From contig NZ_BJLY01000001.1 of the NCBI RefSeq assembly GCF_006538885.1, forward strand, positions 62,001 through 126,000: DNA of 64,000 nt, read 5' to 3'. This document shows, piece after piece, positions 63,413 to 64,000 of the stretch. Position 1 is the first letter of the stretch. The number at the start of each line of letters is the position of its first letter. This DNA is from Gluconobacter roseus NBRC 3990 (GTDB lineage: Bacteria > Pseudomonadota > Alphaproteobacteria > Acetobacterales > Acetobacteraceae). The notes beneath the pieces are model-generated. The model saw nothing but the letters and a program-made list of their open reading frames with translations. It made no database searches and was not told where the DNA came from. The position numbers were made by a program, and so were the translations under genes.

Positions 63413-64000
63413 ATGCGCTTTTTCATGCGATCTCCATCTTCCTTCCAGACCCTGCTGCGGCGTTTGACGGCGCTTGCATGTGTCGGACTGCTACTTTTGC
63501 CTGGCTTTACCCTGGCCGCAAGCGTTCGCATCAAGGATATCACGGACATGGAAGGCGTCCGGAGCAACCAGTTGATCGGATACGGTCTTGTGGTTGGTCT
63601 GAACGGTACCGGAGACCGGCTGACTAATACGATTTTCACCCGTGAAACGTTGATTTCCATGCTGAACCGGCTGGGTGTGAACATTCGCGATCAGGAGACC
63701 CAGCTTCAGACGCATGACGTTGCTGCGGTTATGGTAACGGCCGATCTTCCGGCTTTTGCTCATGGCGGTAACCGCATTGATGTTACGGTTTCAGCGGCTG
63801 GTGATGCTTCGTCCCTGACGGGCGGCACGCTTTTGGTCACTCCACTGATGGCGGCTGATGGTGAGGTCTACGCCGTAGCTCAGGGCTCTCTGGCTACGAA
63901 TGCGTTCTCTGCCCGTGGAGCTGCAGCCTCCATTACGCGAAACGTTCCTACCAGCGGTCATATTGCTAATGGCGGCATCGTTGAGCGTGAAGTGCCTTTC
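63413..64000 (+). CDS. flgI: flagellar P-ring protein FlgI, 5' part (runs off the window)
   Basis: An open reading frame with no stop before the window ends (196 codons seen). It has a signal peptide with a hydrophobic core (LTALACVGLLLLPGFTLA), then the FlgI start ASVRIKDITDMEGVRSNQLIGYGLVVGLNGTGD, FTRETLISMLNRLGVNI, VAAVMVTADLPAFAHGGNRIDVTVSAAGDASSLTGGTLLVTPL and VYAVAQGSLA. FlgI forms the periplasmic P-ring of the flagellar basal body. ATGs at 63413 and 63425 are both possible. Confidence 0.95.
   Translation, partial: MRFFMRSPSSFQTLLRRLTALACVGLLLLPGFTLAASVRIKDITDMEGVRSNQLIGYGLVVGLNGTGDRLTNTIFTRETLISMLNRLGVNIRDQETQLQTHDVAAVMVTADLPAFAHGGNRIDVTVSAAGDASSLTGGTLLVTPLMAADGEVYAVAQGSLATNAFSARGAAASITRNVPTSGHIANGGIVEREVPF

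Overview
The window looks like chromosomal DNA of an acetic acid bacterium, most probably Gluconobacter or a close relative (Acetobacteraceae, Alphaproteobacteria). The evidence is the moderately high GC, the alphaproteobacterial gene set (gcrA, single-Cys DksA, addB-addA-trxA with tsaE), quinone-linked DadA, many sugar and keto-acid genes, and an aldo/keto reductase of the 2,5-diketogluconate type. No phage, insertion sequence, CRISPR array or rRNA was seen.

Layout. (1) 0.2-11.2 kb is a copper locus. It holds a CsoR repressor and a leftward operon (small His/Cys-rich secreted protein, multicopper oxidase, CopB, Met-rich protein). Divergently it holds a rightward cluster of copZ, a TonB-dependent receptor, a YddA/SbmA-type ABC protein and the Cu+ P-type ATPase. 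Pseudo-palindromic TATACCC-type sites resembling CsoR operators lie before each transcription unit. (2) 11.2-13.3 kb has a serine hydrolase, cysK and, divergent from cysK, a candidate Cys/Met-codon leader peptide with three hairpins ending in an intrinsic terminator. (3) 13.3-22.2 kb has a 65-aa unknown protein, a four-gene peptide-type ABC transporter without a binding protein, and xdhABC. (4) 22.3-31.8 kb concerns glucans: a GH144-like secreted protein, treZ, glgB and glgA on the minus strand, and glgX divergent. (5) 31.9-44.1 kb has a Pmp3-like peptide, a sugar/H+ symporter, a LysR-FUSC pair, an SDR, a large hybrid histidine kinase, an aldo/keto reductase, a porin and a flavin reductase. 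(6) 44.1-52.8 kb has an AAC(3)-family protein, queF, typA, a His-rich secreted protein, an AT-richer GT61-like gene, dadA, an FAD/NADPH reductase and a GT4 glycosyltransferase. (7) 52.9-64 kb is housekeeping: tsaE-addB-addA-trxA-rnd-gcrA, tRNA-Thr(GGT), dksA and the start of flgI.

Three genes (glgA, glgB and the SDR) each read as a complete family member only if one base is restored. All three look like single-base deletions and lie within 12 kb. Either they are sequencing errors or this strain has lost glycogen synthesis. The most interesting candidates for new biology are the TonB receptor plus peptide-type ABC protein embedded in a copper-efflux regulon, and the Cys-codon leader/attenuator before the peptide transporter. 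Operator, promoter and attenuator calls are by eye.
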